A stretch of DNA of 64,000 nucleotides from Anarhynchus alexandrinus (taxonomy: Eukaryota; Chordata; Aves; Charadriiformes; Charadriidae). Made by a program: the position numbers and the translations under genes. Location of the stretch: the NCBI GenBank assembly GCA_008711295.1, contig VUYV01000398.1, forward strand, positions 23,295 to 87,294. Reading direction: 5' to 3'. The notes under the pieces were generated by a model. The model worked only from the letters and a program-made list of their open reading frames with translations, was not told the origin of the DNA and did not search any database. Each line of letters begins with the position of its first letter. The stretch's first letter is position 1. Positions 60,030 to 64,000 of the stretch are shown here, piece by piece.

Positions 60030-61172
60030 AAGAGCTATGTATGTTGTCTATCTGGACTTCTGTAAGGCCTTCAACATGGTCCCCCACAACATCCTTCTCT
60101 CTAAATTGGAGAGATATGGATTTGATGGGTGGACTGTTCGGTGGATGAGGAATTGGTTGGATGGTTGCATCCAGAGGGTAGTGGTCAACGGCTCAGTGTC
60201 CAGATGGAGATCGGTGACAAGTGGTGTCTCTCAGGGGTCCGTATTGGGACTGGTACTGTTTAATATCGTCATCAATGACATAGTGGGATTGAGTGCACCG
60301 TCAGCAAGTTTGCGGACGACACTAAGCTGAGTGGCACTGTTGATATGCTTGAGGGACGGGACGCCATCCAGAGAGACCTGGGCAAGCTCAAGAAATGGGC
60401 CCATGTGAACCTCACGAGGTTCAACAAGGGCAAGTACAGGGTCCCAGTATCAATACAGGCTGGGGGATGAAGGGATTGAGAGCAGCCCTGCCAAGAAGGA
60501 CTTAGTGGTGCTGGTGGATTAAAAGCTGGACATGAGTCGACAATGTGCGTTTGCAGCCCAGAAAGCCAACTGTATCCTGGGCTGCATCAAAAGCAGCGTG
60601 GCCAGCAGGTTGTGGGAGATGATTCTCCCCCTCTACTCCGCTCTGGTGAAACCCCACCTGGAGTACTGTGTCCAGCTCTGGAGCCCTCAGCACAAGAAAG
60701 ACATGGACCTGTTGGAGTGGGTCCAGAGGAGGGCCACAAAAATGATCAGAGGGATGGAACATCTCTCCTATGAGGACAGGGTGAGAGAGTTGGTGTTATT
60801 CAGCCTAGAGAAGAAAAAGCTCCAGGGAGACCTTACTGTGGCCTTTCAGTACTTAAAGGGGGCTTATAAGACAGATGGGGACAAACTTTTTAGCAGGGCC
60901 TATTGTGGTAGGACAAGGGGTAATGGCTTTAAACTAAAAGAGGGTAGATTTAGACTAGACATAAGGAAGAAATTTTTTACAATGTGGGTGGTGAAACACT
61001 AGCCCGGGTTGCCCAGAGAGGTGGTAGGTCCTCCATCCCTGGAAACATTCCAGGTCACGTTGGACAGGGCTCTGAGCAACCTGATCTAGTTGAAGATGTC
61101 CCTGCTCATTGCAGGAGGGTTAGACTAGATGACCTTTAAAGGTCCCTTCCAAACCAAACTATTCTATGATTT
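60030..61172 (+). mobile_element. CR1 LINE, 5'-truncated reverse transcriptase part and 3' end
   Basis: The plus strand encodes CR1 reverse transcriptase from [20 protein letters not shown] through [20 protein letters not shown]; the [14 protein letters not shown] active-site block follows in another frame after a frameshift near 60290. The C-terminal part resumes at 60532 ([20 protein letters not shown]) and runs to VVKH. The 3' end reads ACTATTCTATGATT near 61160-61172. The active-site FADD is present, but frameshifts and a stop near 60470 inactivate the copy. Confidence 0.92.
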
Positions 61173-61454
61173 GGTGATTATAAAAGGTTCTGTTTTGTTA
61201 ATATTATGTACACCTACAGCTATTATTGGTGAGGGTCTTTTAAATGGAGCTTTGTTCCTCTGTTGGTTGTGTGTGCTGCCGAGCAGGCTGAGCTCTAGCA
61301 TGCTGATGAGCAGACAAAAACTGTGATGACTGTATCAAGATAAACAAGCCATAACAAAACAGGAAGGACAAAAGTAAAAGCTATTTTCTTCTTTCATTAA
61401 CTAGGACAAGTGTATTTTAAAAGGAAAATCAAATTTTGAAATTAGCTGTTCGGA

Positions 61455-61515
61455 GTGGCTGCCTGGCTCAGTGGGTTGGCTGTGCTCCAGGGAGTCTGCT
61501 CCTTTGATTCCGTTA
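61455..61515 (+). other. Possible tRNA-derived SINE head (A and B box-like)
   Basis: GGCTCAGTGGGTTGG near 61468-61482 resembles an RNA polymerase III A box, and CTTTGATTCCG near 61502-61512 resembles a B box, at roughly tRNA spacing. No cloverleaf or acceptor stem could be closed, so it is not a functional tRNA. It could be an eroded tRNA-derived SINE or chance. Confidence 0.25.
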
Positions 61516-62642
61516 TAGAAAGCTAACCAGGATGGACAGTGTCTGCTGGCAAAGATCACTGGGGATCTATCCAACTGGTGTCCACCGCCAGTGACAAAAG
61601 GAGAAAGGGAGCCTGCAGCTTCAGTTCTCTAGGGGATTCTTCAGCTGTGTTTGGATAGCTTGGACTGCAGCCAGGGACTGTGGAAGCCACATGCAGGGCT
61701 GTCCATCTGTCTCTGCCCTTTCACAGCCTCAGAATTTGCAAAACACTTTTACAATATTCCTCCAAAACAATTATTTTCACTAGGTGGCTAAGTTTTATTT
61801 GTGTTTCTCTACAGTTCTGTCAGTGGTACAAAGTGGGAGTGCCAAGCAGCAAGTTCAAACACTCAGCCAGAACTGAGCGCCTACGCTGCACCTGCTTCTC
61901 CTGCGAGGATGGGCAAAAGGAGCATGAAGGGTGCCTGGCAGACAGACACCTGCACCGACATGAGGCGGGAAGCTGCCTGTTACTGTTCATGCTGCCCTGG
62001 TTTGCAGAAGTTTAAGATCCTTTCAAATTATAGAGACCCTCAAAATGCAAAAGGCAGATGTGAATCCTGAACATGTTTGAAGCTTTTATTTTTGCTTATT
62101 CCTCATATTGACCCGAAATACATCCCCAGTCCAAGTTTGAGGGGACCAGCCCAGCACTGGGATGTGAACTGGGACCTCTGATATTCCACACAGGAGCTCG
62201 ACGTGGGCATATGAGCTGGTTTCCGCAGCAAGGATGTGCGTAACATATCGCTTGTCTCCCGACAGCCAGAGTTATGCTATAGAAGCAGTTCACTGCAGCT
62301 GGGACACACTGCATAGCTCTGCTGATTGAACTGTGGCTGACGCCACTGAGGGGAGATGACAAAATACGCTCCAGGATGGCTGGAGACATTGGACTTGCAC
62401 AGGAAGATGGAACACAAGACTGACATCTTAAAGAGTGGCAGAGGTCAAATACCACTGACCCTCTGAATTCTGTTCTCTTGCAGGTGAGACTGTATTTCAG
62501 CTGCAGGTGAGCAGGTCTTAATCTTGTTGACCCTACAAGTGCCACAGGTTTGCCATGAGTTGATACTTTCATACGGTCAGTTGTCACATAAACATAACTT
62601 ACATGCCTCGTCTGCAATGCTACTGCAGCTGCCAGTTTATCA

Positions 62643-62775
62643 CATAGAATCACAGAATCATCTGGGCTAGAAGGGACCTTTAAGATCATCAAATCCAACC
62701 ATCAACCTAGCACTACCCAACCCACCACTAAACCATGTCTCTAAGCACCAGTTACATGCCCTTAAATCCACTTAG
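62643..62775 (-). mobile_element. CR1 LINE 3' end, antisense
   Basis: ATAGAATCACAGAATCATCT, followed by AGGGACCTTTAAGATCATCA, is the reverse complement of the CR1 3' terminus. The match continues through the CCATGTCTCTAAGCACC motif to about 62775, where it meets CR1 sequence in the opposite orientation. Confidence 0.88.
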
Positions 62776-63150
62776 CAGCTGGTCACAAGCAGTGTTCCCC
62801 AGGGCTCAGTATTGGGGCCAGTTCTGTTTAATATCTTTGTCAACAACCTGGACGAGGGGATCGAGTGCACCCTTAGCAAGTTTGCAGACGACAGCAAGTT
62901 GGGCAGGAATGTTGATTTGCTTGAGGGTAGGAAGGCTCAACAGAGTCCTGCACTTGGGTCACAACAACCCCATGCGGCGCTACAGGCTTGGGGAAGAGTG
63001 GCTGGAAAGCTGCCTGGCAGAAAAGGACATGGAGATGTTGGTTGACAGCCGGCTGAATATGAGCCAACAGTGTGCCCAGGCAGCCAAGAAGGCCAACAGC
63101 ATCCTGGCCTGTACCAGGAATAGTGTGGTGAGCAGGACTAGGGACACGAT
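62776..63150 (+). mobile_element. CR1 LINE internal reverse transcriptase part, inverted relative to its neighbour
   Basis: The plus strand gives [20 protein letters not shown] and [20 protein letters not shown], then, after a small internal deletion and frame change, [20 protein letters not shown]. These are CR1 reverse transcriptase blocks. There is no 3' terminus on this side. It directly abuts the antisense CR1 3' end. Confidence 0.88.
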
Positions 63151-64000
63151 CGTCCATGCAGCAACATATTTCTTGTCTGCTGGAGTTCATAAATAGGACA
63201 GTGAATTTTGTCTCCAAGGGAAATGTTGCTGTATCTCAGAGAACAGGAATAACTCCACTAACCTGCTCTTTGGTGTCTCCTTAAGCTGCAAGGAGTGCCT
63301 AGAGCATCTAACTTTCCAATGGACTTTGCTGCAAACTAGGAACTCGTCCAAACTTTGGAGACACTTCTATGAATAAATGTGAACCACTTCTGGGTTGTGT
63401 CAAGTTGTGTGGCTTTGTGGCAGGCATTTACCATTAGGTGTACTGCAGTAGGTAGGAAGGTATTTACTCCATTTGCTTCTGTCAAACTTGTTTAAGATGA
63501 GGAAAAAATTGCTTTGAGTCAAATAAATGTTTTATTCAAGTTGAAACATTTTTGGTTTGGTTTTTTTTTCTTTTTAGAAAAATAGCATTAATTATTTTTT
63601 TATTCAAGCTATATTCTTTCCAAACAGTGTTCTGGTACACACATGTTGAATCAAACCAATCCATAATCTCTTCTGATTTGCTCTTTGTTTTCCAGAGCTA
63701 CTTTTTACTCTCAAAGGCCAAAGGAATCTTTACCATGACTCCCAACCTGCCTGATTCCCCGGGTTTCTGTGGAAATGCAAGAGTGCTTCATCACCAAATA
63801 GTGGGAATGTACATTCCCTGGCGTTAAAGTGCTCCTAAAGTGCTCCTCAGCTCCACCCAGGAAAAACATGGGCAAGTTCCAGCTGTGAAAAACAAATTGT
63901 GCAGTTCAGAGGGGACAACTCCCCTATGCACTTGATCTAAAGAAGGAAGCGTTCCTCTTGGTCCAAAGCCTTCCTGATTAATATCTTGTTGTTTCACTCA
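63151..64000. other. Right edge of the window, no gene seen
   Basis: AT-rich sequence with a poly-T tract near 63560 and no recognised exon. In vertebrates the next gene on this side should be OPA1; none of its exons is visible here. Confidence 0.4.

Noticed and set aside
62096..62698. 200-codon minus-strand open frame
   Set aside because: Its first residues come from the antisense CR1 3' end, the rest shows no domain, and there is no splice or conservation support. Treated as chance.
1..64000. CRISPR arrays, operons, riboswitches, phage or bacterial insertion sequences
   Set aside because: Spliced vertebrate genes and CR1 elements show this is animal nuclear DNA. I saw no regularly spaced repeats or prokaryotic gene order.

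Overview
The window reads as avian nuclear DNA. It is dense in CR1 LINE fragments whose 3' ends carry the ATTCTATG-type tail, it has a gammaretrovirus-like endogenous retrovirus (ERV) relic, and its spliced genes have long introns and GT-AG borders. There is no bacterial or phage gene structure. I rebuilt three host genes exon by exon from splice sites and reading phase.

Layout. (1) 1-535: antisense CR1 endonuclease fragment. (2) 803-3457 (+): last five coding exons of a zonadhesin-like membrane protein (TIL module, cysteine-rich module, EGF-like domain, one transmembrane helix, short tail). (3) 3458-5640: no gene seen. (4) 5641-14755: a mosaic about 9 kb long. It holds a copy of the PLAAT1 promoter region (5641-5855), a near-identical copy of an internal ATP13A4 segment (5856-9483, matching 23621-27248), a short copy of the PLAAT1 3' flank, a degraded minus-strand ERV (about 9660-14040) split by a CR1 insertion (12077-12995), another PLAAT1 3'-flank piece and the PLAAT1 promoter. 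(5) 14544-16793 (+): PLAAT1 (HRASLS), an N-acyltransferase/phospholipase A of 159 residues. (6) 17837-52189 (-): a complete 30-exon ATP13A4, a P5B-type ATPase of 1,195 residues with every exon phase compatible. (7) 52190-64000: intergenic DNA with CR1 remnants and no supported gene.

PLAAT1 and ATP13A4 are tail to tail, about 1.0 kb apart. In mammals, as I recall, ATP13A5 lies between them, so this bird locus has the shorter arrangement. Both encode membrane-associated enzymes; I see no evidence that they act in one pathway.

The most notable observations are the 3.6 kb near-identical duplication carrying three ATP13A4 catalytic/membrane exons into a block bounded by direct repeats of the PLAAT1 promoter (a very recent rearrangement or an assembly error), and a non-canonical PPTIP sequence at the membrane-segment-4 signature of ATP13A4, where mammalian P5B pumps have PPALP. 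I found no convincing wholly new biological system.
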